DNA of 64,000 nt from Atopsyche davidsoni (lineage: Eukaryota > Arthropoda > Insecta > Trichoptera > Hydrobiosidae): NCBI GenBank assembly GCA_022113835.1, contig JAILWY010000015.1, forward strand, positions 2,294,001-2,358,000, written 5' to 3'. Under the pieces are notes generated by a model that made no database searches, had not been told where the DNA came from, and worked only from the letters and a program-made list of their open reading frames with translations. Of the stretch, positions 48,169 to 58,752 are shown one piece after another. Position 1 is the first letter of the stretch. Every line of letters begins with the position of its first letter. The position numbers and the translations under genes were made by a program.

Positions 48169-48452
48169 CTGCACTATGTAATATTTAATTTTCATGGGAG
48201 AATCCTTAAAATACCATGGGTTGACCTCGTCACAAACGAGAGTCTTGCACAGAATGCGCAAACTTTTGACGCTTGTGAAAATGCGTGAGTTATCCTATTT
48301 GGGTTTATTTTTTAAAATTATAATGCAAATGATTGTAAAAGGATTCATTGCGTAGAGTATGCAGCATTGGAAGGAGAAAACTAACGTGGATGCGGAATTT
48401 AAGCCAGTGGCTGGAAGTCGGGAGTACAGCTGATTTAGTTAGGCTGGCTCAG
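48169..48452 (+). mobile_element. Decayed LINE, reverse-transcriptase C-terminal region
   Basis: 48169-48252 encodes LHYVIFNFHGRILKIPWVDL, then VTNESLAQ, matching the conserved LEAFEMWxYRRILRIxWVDxVTN segment of insect endonuclease/reverse-transcriptase ORFs. 48369-48452 encodes GRRKLTWMRNLSQWLEV and DLVRLAQ, matching GRRxxSWLRNLRxW...LFRxA near their C-terminus. The two lie in different frames. The SINE-like copy at 48495-48855 follows directly and supplies the 3' end. Confidence 0.72.
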
Positions 48453-48494
48453 CACACACATATGTTATACACAGTGAAGTATTATTTATTATAT

Positions 48495-48855
48495 GTTGCT
48501 TGTACATGGCTGCCATTCTGTACCCTGAGCGTGTGTAAAGGATCGGTAATTGAGTAGTGAACATGGAATTATTGCAAAGTATTTGAGGGTGCTCCTACTA
48601 TTGTTTCTGTAGCTTGCTGCAGAAAAAGTATCAGATCTAAACGCCAGAGCTTTGTAAGGAAAGGATCATATAATAATGCTATTGGGCAGCAGAAATACGC
48701 AAAATTTTCCTTCTAATATAAAACTGCGGTGTAAAAGGACCCACTACACTATATATCCCATTAGAAAACCATGATTACTGGCACAGCATGAGTATATGCT
48801 CAGTGAAACGGTCGCCAACCTCCTCTGAGGAGAAGCTCTTAATGAAGAAGTTAAA
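48495..48855 (+). mobile_element. SINE-like dispersed repeat, copy 6 (near full length)
   Basis: Runs from TGCTTGTACATGGCTGCC through CTGTACCCTGAGCGTGTG, AAAGGATCGGTAATTGAGTA, TTGTTTCTGTAGCTTGCTGC, GAGCTTTGTAAGGAAAGGAT, ATGCTATTGGGCAGCAG, GGACCCACTACACTAT, AGAAAACCATGA, GTATATGCTCAGTGAAA and CGGTCGCCAACCTCCTCTGA to an AATGAAGAAG end. It is the best copy for defining the family. Confidence 0.85.
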
Positions 48856-50267
48856 TAAATATTTTTTTTCTACTGACTTATTTTTTATAGAATCGATTAT
48901 AAATATGCTAAGATTAAATACATTTAATTTGAACTCAAACAACTTTTAAACGTTAGAGGAGTTTCAGTTTCAGTTCAGAGCCAGACTTGTGTGCAGTTTT
49001 TACAAACTATAATCGACTATATCTGCACCGGATATTTGATTTTTCATCTCGTTGGTTTTAGTAGTTTATCAAAGCTCGACATGCACCAACTTATTACATT
49101 TAGCTTATATATTCACAAATTGGTCTATATCGATCACGATTCAAGCCTCCTCAGAGAAAAAAGTTGTAAATATATATGGCAGTCCATGAGAGTGGATTTC
49201 AGGTCAGGTTTCTGTAAAACCCATAATGTTTTTTTACAGAGATTCTAAGTTATTTATTATAATAAATAACCTTATTTAAATAGGTACTCGAGGGAGAACT
49301 CAATAAAAGTAGAAACACGTTTGAAGTAAATGACTTTATTAAAAAGAAAGCAGAGGGTCTATGAAAAATATAAAAAAATCGCAAGTAACAGCAGAATATT
49401 GAGGTCTTCTGATAGAGTTAGTCAGAGCTAATCAAAAACAGTGAAGTTTATTTTTATTAACTTATAATCGAGAGTCTCTAATATATTTTTATTATTTCGT
49501 ATTGTCTGTGAATCTGTTTCAGGAAAACCTCTTGCGTTAGGAAAAAATATTGTTCGCAATTAATTATTGGCATTTTTTTACTTGTCGACGTTTCCTTCTT
49601 TGCCTGAGACAAAAAGATAGCAAAAAAGTCTTACGGATCGAAATGTTTTGTTTTGGACGTGAAATTCATCTGAAAACGTCGTGTGTGTTTCCTTTAATTT
49701 ATTATGTAACAATATATATGACAAATGGTTTCTCTGAACTTTACTTATTATATTAATTTTTGTTTATCATAATTTAACTTTTAAAAAAATGTACAGTTAA
49801 AGTCTAAGTACAATATATATAAAATTATGTGTTATATACTCACATAATTACGTAATCGTTTCCGTTTAAAACTGATCCAGAATAAATATATATTTTAATT
49901 TAATATGTTAAAACTGTATATTTTTATATGAATCTACTTTTAATAACAAAATTTTAATATGCTTGTTTTCAGATTCACTCAGTTCCCGAGCAGAAATTAA
50001 ATATAACATAAATTATAATAATAAAATACGTGGAAAAATACTGAAAGGTGATTAAAACTGGACGAATTTTATAAAAGTGAGTTACCGTGTTATTCACGAT
50101 TAGCACAGTGTCATCCTCGGATTAAAAATCTAACAGAAAGTCAGCGAAAACACGACTTGACCATTCGTGCGAGAATAAAACACAGCTTTTTCATTATCCG
50201 AATCGTGTTACACGAGGCTTCTTCATCTATTATTTTTTACAATAAAAACTAGGCTCAAAACATATAT

Positions 50268-50335
50268 CACCTTTAAAAATATATGCTCAGATAGATGGTG
50301 ATCTACCTCTTTTTAGGAGAGGCACCTGGAGAAAA
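50268..50335 (+). mobile_element. SINE/LINE 3'-end fragment, copy 7
   Basis: TATATGCTCAGATAGATGGT, CTACCTCTTTTTAGGAGAGG and CACCTGGAGAAAAAGAA repeat the last 65 bases of the family. It is too short to say whether a SINE-like or LINE copy left it. Confidence 0.65.
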
Positions 50336-51250
50336 AGAATTAAGTAAAACCACGTAAGTAATAATGTTTGTAAATAAAATTTACACGTCGAGATAAAAAA
50401 AATATATTTTAAATCACAAGTGGGATTCAAATCGGGTTAAATGCAATTTTTTCAAGGTATAAAGCCACGAAACCAAAAATATTTAAACACGATTTTATAT
50501 TATTTAAAAACTTATAGTTTTGATCAAAAAGTATTTTAATACATACACAATTAAGTACATGATATTTTAATAATATTTAAAAAGTGTGTGTTTGAATCAA
50601 ATAAATAATAAAATGGACAGCATAAAATGATTATTATTTTTTACGAGTTTAACTAATTATTTAGAATATAGAAAATTAATACTTGAGATCTGTTTTATAT
50701 TTAAAAAAAATAAAAGTTTTTTTCTTCGTACATTTTTGCGCCTCCCAATTAAAGCGATTCTTGCTCTAAGGGTTGTTATGATTTATCACTTAAATAGGAA
50801 CAGCAAATTATGATAATAATAATAAAATAGCCCCAATTCATCAAGTAGATCGTAATTTTTATAAAAAATTCCGGATATTAATAAAAAAAAAAACGAGTTA
50901 ACAATTTTTAACTATCCGAAAAATTGGGCAGCCAATATTGGGGATGAATTTTTAATCAACCCAAAACTGAAACCTTTATAAATTCAGGGGGCGGATTAAA
51001 GGGTAAACCGTTTAATTAAAAAAAATGCTACGAGAAAAACTAATAATTTTTCATAGGTGAAACGAATTTCAGTTTGCATCCACTTTTTTAACATTTGGAG
51101 CTTTTTTTTCAGATTGACTTACATAAAAAAAAAAATTATATGTATGATTATATTTGTTGTACGAATAAACACAACCGTTAATATTGACTTAATTTATCAG
51201 TCCACGATAGCAAATTGGTGTACGTACAAAACTTAATCTGCAAAATTACT

Positions 51251-51362
51251 CAGTGGCGTGCGGTCCATATAAGCAATAAAGCATTGCCTTAAAATGTAAT
51301 AATTTTTCACCTGATGAAAAAAAAACTGCTTGCCTTGATTTTGGACTCACTGCATGCTACTG
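51251..51362. mobile_element. Small hAT-like MITE (112 bp)
   Basis: Ends CAGTGGCGTGCGGT and, reading inward from the right, CAGTAGCATGCAGT are inverted repeats with three mismatches. No exact 8-bp duplication flanks it. CAGTGGCGTGC and CAGTGGCGTAG also occur at 43656 and 32996, so related ends are scattered through the window. Confidence 0.5.
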
Positions 51363-52484
51363 ATTATGTATAATTAATTACCGGTGATTATTTTTATACA
51401 TTGAATAAATATGTGATTGTTGTGAAAGGTTTCAATTATCGGTTTTATTTCCGGTATATAAAATGAATCGGAAACGACTATTGACTGTTTCTCTTATTAG
51501 CGGCTATAAAGGACAAGTTATTTCCGATTAACGACGTGGATTAGAGAACAAACTGAGGAGCGCCGCGGGAGGCTTTTGCGCCCCTTTAGGGTGCAACTCT
51601 GAAGGGTGAGTCAACAAATTGATTCTCTCATTTGTGGCTGCATTCAGCTACACTGCCTTTATTGAACAGTACTTGCAGTAATACTCAAAACTGGATGAAA
51701 AGTTATACATATTAATTATTAAACACATTAATAATTGATTATATTAAAACTAGAAATGTAGCCCGTCATAAAATGACGTATTCAATGAACGATGCAATAG
51801 TGTTTGAACATATGTTTGGCTGACAATTAGATGAACATTTTGTACATATATATTTTGAATAACCGGATATTAATTTCGAAAGCAAAGTCATTCTAGGAAA
51901 TATCACATTTCGTGTCACAAACAACGAATCACTTTCACTGCACTGTTATTTATTAGATGCAGACTTTATCACGTTCAATTGTGCTATTCTTTTTGAATTA
52001 CGTTTGCTGTGCTTAGACGGTGTTATTTTTTTAGGAGGCATTTTAAGTTATTAATGATGTGATTAATAATTTCTAACGCAACTAAAAAATAAAATCGGTA
52101 CTTGTGTCAAGCTGACATAAACTGGAAATTTCTTAGAAGCATCATATTTTGTTTTTTTTGTAAAAATTCTAAATTTTGAAATTCTCGCTGTGAACAACAT
52201 AATCATATAATTCGTACATAAAGCATATTTGATAGTTTTATTTAATTAGTTTATGAATGAAAATATTATCCTATCGTCTTGAAATTCGGTACATAACTGC
52301 GGAAAAACTTACTGAACTTACGTGCAAAAAATCAGCATTGTATCTTTTAAGGTATTCTATAGAGAACCGAAAAATGAAACATACACACACACCCACCCAC
52401 ACACAATGGCTATTATTATAGTAGATTATAAATAAACTCACTTTAATGATTTACTGCACATGTTTTTTTTTGTTGCATACAACA

Positions 52485-52790
52485 TTTTTCATCAAGTGCC
52501 TCTCCTCAGAGGAGGTTGGCGACCATTTCACTGTGCATATGCTGAGCCAGTATTCATGGTTTTCTGAGGGGGAAATAATAGTCTGCGTATTGCTGCTGCC
52601 AATAGCATTATTATATAATCTTTTCCTTACAAAGCTATGGCGTTTAGATCTGATACTCCTTCTGCAGCAAGCTACTGAAACAATAACAGAAGCTTCTTCA
52701 CGTACTTCCAAGTCCACTACTCCATTACCGATCTTTTACACACACTCAGGGTACAGAATTATGAGAGTGGAGAGACATAACCAACCAAAA
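52485..52790 (-). mobile_element. SINE-like dispersed repeat, copy 8 (inverted)
   Basis: Minus-strand copy with all landmarks: TGTACCCTGAGTGTGTG, GATCGGTAATGGAGTAGTGG, ACTTGGAAGTACG, GCTTGCTGCAGAAGGAGTAT, CAGATCTAAACGCC, ATGCTATTGGCAGCAGCAAT, AAAACCATGAATACTGGCTC and GAGGAGAGGCACTTGATGAA. The orientation shows these are independent insertions. Confidence 0.85.
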
Positions 52791-52904
52791 CAGGCATAAA
52801 CGCTATAAAGCCTTTCTTATTTTTGCCCCCATACTACAGTAGTATTATTTATAAAAATGTCGTTTAGATTATTTGAGTTAAGATTTTTTGTATAAACTTT
52901 ATAA

Positions 52905-53041
52905 ATTGATAATGATAAAGTACATTTTTTTAAATATTGAAAATTGCGAGTCTCTTGAAAAAATGTATTAAATCATTATCAATCAATAAAACCTGTATAG
53001 GCAAAATCGTACTTCCTGTGAGACGGTCTTCACAAAAATCA
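52905..53041 (+). repeat. 130-bp dispersed repeat, copy 2
   Basis: Second copy of the repeat at 40555-40681, with the TTGATAATGA/TCATTATCAA pair about 80 bp apart and the same 3' half differing by a C/T change in ACTTCC(T/G)GTGAGACGG. It also lies just beyond a SINE-like copy, as does copy 1. Confidence 0.82.
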
Positions 53042-54154
53042 ATAATAACTTTATAATTATAAACAAATTTCAATTCATAAACGTATGTTGATCGATGAAC
53101 CTATTTTTTACTAAACATGTAACACTTAGGTTTGGTTAGGTTAAGTGGCTCTAGTTGGACGAAGTTAACAACCTTTAGTTAGTTAGTCAGCCCTGGTGAA
53201 TAAATGATTAAATTATATGTCCCTGGCTGTAGTTGTATTATAACTTTTGTCATCAATATTATTTTGAATAGATTAAAAGCAATTTTCGGAGACATTAGAC
53301 ATGATTAAGACCACAAATATTAAAGTAAGTCAAACTTTTATAGACGACTTTTTGAGTTGTTTTAAAATTCTGTGTTACTGAAAAAAATCTTTTTTATGAC
53401 GATGCCTTCAATGATGGACGTATAAAAAAATTATATATATTTTTTTTAATATAGAGATAGCCATGGTTTAGCTGAAATATTTCCAGACTGTAAATTGGAA
53501 GTGGATCTGTTTTCTAAACTAATCTAAATCTGTTTTCTGTTTTCTAAATACTAAATTCCAACATTATACTATTGCTTCCTCTTCTGCACAAAAAAACGTT
53601 ATATAAATTCTTTATTTTGAAGATTTGCGAGCTCACTACACGAATATTTACTGAAAAAATAATATTAATATCTCCAGATTCCTGTAAGAAGAACAGCATA
53701 TTATAATAATTTAATATGTCTTTAGGCATACCTTTTTTTTGATAAAATTTGAAGCACTAGCCAATATTACTTGTGAAGAAATAAAACATAGTTTATTTCA
53801 TACTAATTAATTAATAATATATTTAAGTAGAACTTATTTTCAAGTGGTTCAAGCTTAAACTGCATTAATCGATATGCGCTAGAGAAGCTTCTATGTCTCC
53901 GCTCAATTTTATTACAGGAAAACTTAAATTAATTGCAAATTGGTTGGAAGCTAATGGAGACTTTTTAACGGCCTCCCGCCATCTTGATTGTTGTGGATAA
54001 AAATAAAAACCGGTAACAAGCAACGATCGTAAATAACTTGCTTAAATGCTTCATTAGACCTACGAGGAAGGATGGAAAAAGAATATTAAATATTTAATAC
54101 ATTTAACCCATATAGGTATAAAAAAATTGGTTTCTTGGGTGTTGAACTGCTTTT

Positions 54155-54195
54155 GACATTTTGGCGCTCGTGTAGTGACCATCTTCAGGGTCTTT
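54155..54195 (-). repeat. Penelope-like end motif
   Basis: On the minus strand: CCCTGAAGATGGTCACTACA, CGAGCGCCAAAATGTC. The CCTGAAGATGG box followed by a GCCRAAAYGTC box is the common insect form of this motif. A CCCTGAAGATGG box also sits at 35885-35896, at the edge of the 1.3-kb inverted element. Confidence 0.35.
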
Positions 54196-54249
54196 GGACT
54201 ATCGTCTTGTATAGTTAATGTACATTTTTTTAAAGATAGGAAATATAAG

Positions 54250-55015
54250 CTTTACTATAGGTATAGCTGCATTTTCACTGAAGAAGGTTTTTTTAGAATG
54301 TATTTATTTTTGACGTAATATTTGTATGAACGTAATCAAAGATAAAAAAGCCTAGTAAAAGTAACAAAAAATATATATTTTGGGGTAAGTTATTAAGTGT
54401 AGTTTAAGTAAGGCATTGCTGCACTTTTAATGCATCATTTTTTTTTAATGTATATATATTTTTAGAAAACATCCTCTAAGGGTGTATAGATGCAATAATT
54501 GTAAAAAACGTAATCAAAGTTTGAAAAGCCTTATGAAATTTACAGAAAATATATGTGAGGGTAGGTTTTTAAAGGAAGCTTTGGTAAGGCATTTCTGCAC
54601 TTTTAATGAAGCAACTTTTTTTAGAATGTATATTTTCTTCCAAGGGTGTGTAAACATAATATTTGTATGTGCGTAATAAAAGGTCAAAAAGCCTTATACA
54701 ATTACAGGTAGGTTATTAAATATAGTTTAATTAAAGTATTGCTGCACTTTTAATGAAGCAACTATTTTAAGAATGTATATATATTTGGAAAATACCTTTT
54801 AAGGGTGTATATATGCAATATTTGTACAAACGTAATCAAAAGTTGTGGGGGTAGGTTATTTAAGGTAGCTTAGGTAAAGCATTGCTACACTTTTAATGAA
54901 GCAACTTTTATGTAGAATGTACATATTTTTGGAAAACACCCTTCGAGGGTGTGTAAACAGAAAATTTGTATGAGCGCAACCAAAGGTCAAGGAGCCTTGT
55001 GTGATTACTGAAAAA
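54250..55015. repeat. Degenerate tandem array, unit about 145-176 bp, 4-5 copies
   Basis: The landmark GCTGCACTTTTAATG(AAGCAAC) recurs with GCAC (or ACAC) at 54421, 54597, 54744 and 54887, that is at spacings of 176, 147 and 143. Each unit also has GGTAGGTTATT, AGAATGTATAT, AAGGGTGTRTA, TTTGTA and CGTAATCAAA in the same order. A worn half-unit starts near 54250. It looks like a local satellite. Confidence 0.85.
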
Positions 55016-55535
55016 ACTATATATAATTAGAGTAAATAAACATATAGGGGTAGCAATGTAATTTATACCGTTTAACAAAGGTTACTTTGGGAAAGAACTA
55101 TTTATACACATTAGGGCGCTAACTAGATAGCCCAACTGCTACTTTCCAAGTAAAAGTATGTTCTTATTATATTATTTCTGAATTGTGCGGATATGATCAA
55201 TGAAAATAATGGAGATGTTTGAAGCGGCACATATATCAATGGAGTGATGGATGCTTGGAAAAGCGAGTTATAAATAAAAGATCGGACCGTAAATCATAAA
55301 AGGTGAATGCTCCAGTGTTTTTTTTTATAAGAAATACTATAATTGACGTATCGAATACCTTGATATTTTATCAAGCTCAATGCTAATAATAAAATTAATT
55401 ACTCTTGCAAAAAACTAGTTACATATTCTCAATAAAGCGTTTTTTAAATAAAATTTTCTACAGCTTTCAGAAGCATGTTTATTTTTTTTAATAATAATAT
55501 TGTTCTTGTTGAGAAACAAGGCATTTGATTGGTGA

Positions 55536-55692
55536 AGATCCATTATTATAATGATAAAAGTAACTTTGTATTCTTTCTTCACTTTGCGTTTATTATATTT
55601 TTTGCATGACTAGTTTCGACCAAATAGACTAGGACCTAGTCTATTTGGTCGAAACTTAATACAAAGTTACTTTTATCATTATAACAATATTG
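55536..55692. repeat. Foldback repeat with GGTCGAAAC ends
   Basis: ATAATGATAAAAGTAACTTT at 55550-55570 pairs with AAAGTTACTTTTATCATTAT at 55664-55683, and the centre is a near-perfect palindrome, GACCAAATAGACTAGG / CCTAGTCTATTTGGTC. On both strands the centre is followed by GAAACT. The left arm has about 45 extra bases, so the element is an inverted duplication of a hammerhead-like unit with a deletion in one arm. Confidence 0.7.
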
Positions 55693-56309
55693 TTTTATGT
55701 TGCTGAATTGCTACTCGTTAAAACAATTTTTATATCCTATTTATCGAGTGAAGGTGGAAGCAGATAATTACGAAAAAAAAAACCTTTATACTGTCTAGAT
55801 AATTCAAATAAAACAACATTTCACTTGAGCCTAGTAATCAAATTTTAGAGAAAAGTCAATTTGCGTGATATTCGTCGCTCGAGCAAAAAACCTGAAAGGT
55901 ATTCAATAAAAAGGTACAGTAAATATTTTTACGTGTAGAAATAATAAAAAAAACCACCCTCAGGGTCCCCAATAAAGGCTGGAAAGGCCTCGGGAGGTCG
56001 TGACCGTCAGTACTTATTACCGAGAAGCCTCCACATAACGAGGTATTGAGTTGTCCTCATTTTCCTTTGATTTATTATCCCTAGCGAGGAACGCACTTTT
56101 TCCACCCTCAAGAACGCGATTGCTACATAGATATGCCACATTGCTACATTTTTTACTTGCTACTAATCTGCTATGCTTATAGTAATAGTAGATTCAGTTA
56201 TGTAAAATTGAGTTTGATAGTCAATTCGACATCTTCTAAAGAAGCCTTTTTTTTGGGTCCAAGTCAAATTGATTTTGAAATATAATTTAAATTTATATGT
56301 AATGTAAAT

Positions 56310-56740
56310 AATCTACATCTATTAAAAAAGATTATTTTTTTACGTAAGTCTGAAAGTTTAGTTGATTTTAATAATTAATTAAATTTATATTTATTAAAAA
56401 GCTCATATTTTATGGGTTCAGTTAGATATAGTAAGATCAGTTAATTTTGCAACGTAATTAAATTTACTTTGCATTTATTTTATATAAGTCTAAAAGTTGA
56501 AAAAGGTTATTTTTTACGTATTTACTTAAGTCAGAAAGTTCAGTTGATTTTCATAAGTAATTAAATTTACAGTTTGAGTTCAGTCAGATATATTATATTT
56601 AGTTGAATTGTTTTTTATATTGTATATTAATATACTTTGCATTTATGAAATATGTAATGAAAATGATTGGCATCTATTAAAAAAGCTTATGTTTTTATGT
56701 CAGAAACTTTAGTTGATTTTGTTATGTAATTATATTGACA
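56310..56740. repeat. Degenerate tandem repeat, unit about 175 bp, about 3 copies
   Basis: TAAGTCTGAAAGTTTAGTTG (56344), TAAGTCAGAAAGTTCAGTTG (56526) and ATGTCAGAAACTTTAGTTG (56696) begin similar blocks containing ATTTTMATAAKTAATTAAAT and TTCAGT(T/C)AGATAT. Highly AT-rich; copies are heavily diverged. Confidence 0.6.
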
Positions 56741-57704
56741 CCTATTAACTAATAAGTTCAGTTGAGACATTTATTTAAAAAGCTTAAATTTAACTGATTT
56801 AGCAAGGTTATAAATAAATTGATATTAAATGTAGATATCATATATTTTAAGGTGATATGTAAATAAATTGAGATCTATTATTGCGAAGAAAGCATGTACT
56901 GTATGTGATGGGATAAGTAATCTTTGGCTGATGTATCAACAAGTTTACAAGTATCCAATAAAATACAGCCTCGAAATAAGGGTTGTTTATTGGATTGATA
57001 ACTCCTAAGCTACATCTTGATAGATCAAAACCAAATTGGTGTAATTATGCTGACATGTTTTGCAGATTATTGTATCTGTTTTGAACTAAATTTTTAGATT
57101 GTTTTCTGATTATTTTTTGCTTGTATGTTACTAATATTTATACATCAACAAAATATTCATTGTAATAAATAACAATTTTTTTCAGCTCATCTCGGGTTGT
57201 TTTTGCTCGAAGCTTTTCCGAAAAAATACGCCAGCATTATCAACATGAAAAATATCTCTTATTGAGTTAGAGGAAATGTTTGTCGGGGTTGTGTTAATTT
57301 GAAAATATGTAAAAAAATAATGGGATGCGAATTCCGGGAATTGATATGACAACTTCCATGAGGGTTACGAGATTTATTACTGAAAGGGATGTTCAAGATT
57401 ACATGAATTGATAATATTGAATAGAACTGACAAGAGAGCAAAGCAACATTTAACCGATGATTATTATTAAATATTATTCGTAGATGAACAAGTAGTAACA
57501 TTAATTATGAACAAGTAGTGAAGAAAAATATAGCATATTATAATTTTTTAAAACATAATGATGATGTATGCTTTTTCGGTATGCGATTTATTTACAGGGA
57601 TGCTAAATTTATCCACAAACTCTGATGTTTTTTGTAATACAAAATATTTGGCAAAGATGCTGAATAAAGGAAAGATTTATGGGTTCTTTTGGCCATATTC
57701 ACAG

Positions 57705-57785
57705 TATTTTTCGGCACAATAAGGGGTAAAATTTAATGTGTTTTCATATCTTGGGAATGGGTTCGATTCCTAGAAATGTCACGAT
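57705..57785 (+). repeat. tRNA-like RNA polymerase III promoter, possible SINE relic
   Basis: GGTTCGATTCC at 57760-57770 is a perfect B box, and CGGCACAATAAGG about 48 bases upstream is close to an A box. A T-arm with four pairs can be drawn, but the acceptor and anticodon arms do not fold convincingly. It is either a decayed tRNA-derived SINE head or chance. Confidence 0.3.
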
Positions 57786-58561
57786 GACTTTTTATATTTA
57801 TGCTTATTGTGTTTATTAAAACATAATTTATTTTCAACTGAACATTCTTCGAGTATCTGGTGTAATTTTTAATACAATACATAACGAATATTTCTGTTTG
57901 TGAATACTTTCGCTTTATATGGGATTCTTCAGTATGAAGGCTAATCAATTAATTCCCATCATCTGAATTAGTAGCATCCAACAAAAGGCAATGCGTTTTG
58001 TAGGAGACTCTACCATGCAAAGCTTTATTCAGAATGTGTAAAGTCATTGAACACACTGTAGATACAAGTCTAAATACAGGTGATGCTATTTCAAACTGCT
58101 ATGTATACAGGATGATGTCTATTCCAGAGTAATTACTTTGAGGCCGTGTCGATGAAAGGCTGGATCCTGTGGGATATTGATGTCCCCGATACACGATGAA
58201 ACTTCCTGGTTGAAGTGCACTGATGAGTGTTAAGCCAGCGTGATAGACTGCTTCATCACGCCGCACATCAATCAGGGTTGGATGCTGTTTGGACTACTGG
58301 AGCAGGAGCCCCCGACCTCATCTCAATATCACATACCAGGTCTCGAAGTAATCACGTCAACGTGTTTTACTTACAAACTTCTTAATGTTTTCAGACTAAT
58401 TTATTAACCAGTCTAGTGCCGTCAATTTAAGGTGAATACCTTTTAGAATGTAGATACACACTAAAGGCGGGGCGGGTACTAGTACCCGTAGTACTAGGTC
58501 ATTTTATTCTTTAGGTTTACAGCTCGAAACGTTAACGTTATTTCTACCAATACTGTCCAGT

Positions 58562-58752
58562 GATTCTCAGCAAAGTGACAATGAAGAAGTAAGAAGTCAG
58601 AGAATGATAATCCTCCAATTATTGAACAATTTTTAGGGCAAAGTGGTGTTGTTGTGATGCCAAGTAATCCGCAAAGTGTGTATGAAGTGGTTCAACTTTT
58701 TATAGGAAACGATTTATTTGACTACTTGCAAATCAAAGAGTGTATAGACTAG
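58562..58752 (+). pseudogene. piggyBac-like transposase N-terminal fragment
   Basis: Two frames together read DSQQSDNEE, an acidic start, then IIEQFLGQSGV, and YEVVQLFIGNDLFDYLQ, the pattern of the first conserved block of piggyBac-type transposases (FxGxxG, then a spacer and FxxFFxxxLxxxI). A +1 frameshift near 58600 and a TAG at 58750-58752 end it. No catalytic aspartate region is present. A 16-bp perfect palindrome (CGGGTACTAGTACCCG) lies 75 bases upstream at 58473-58488. Confidence 0.5.
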
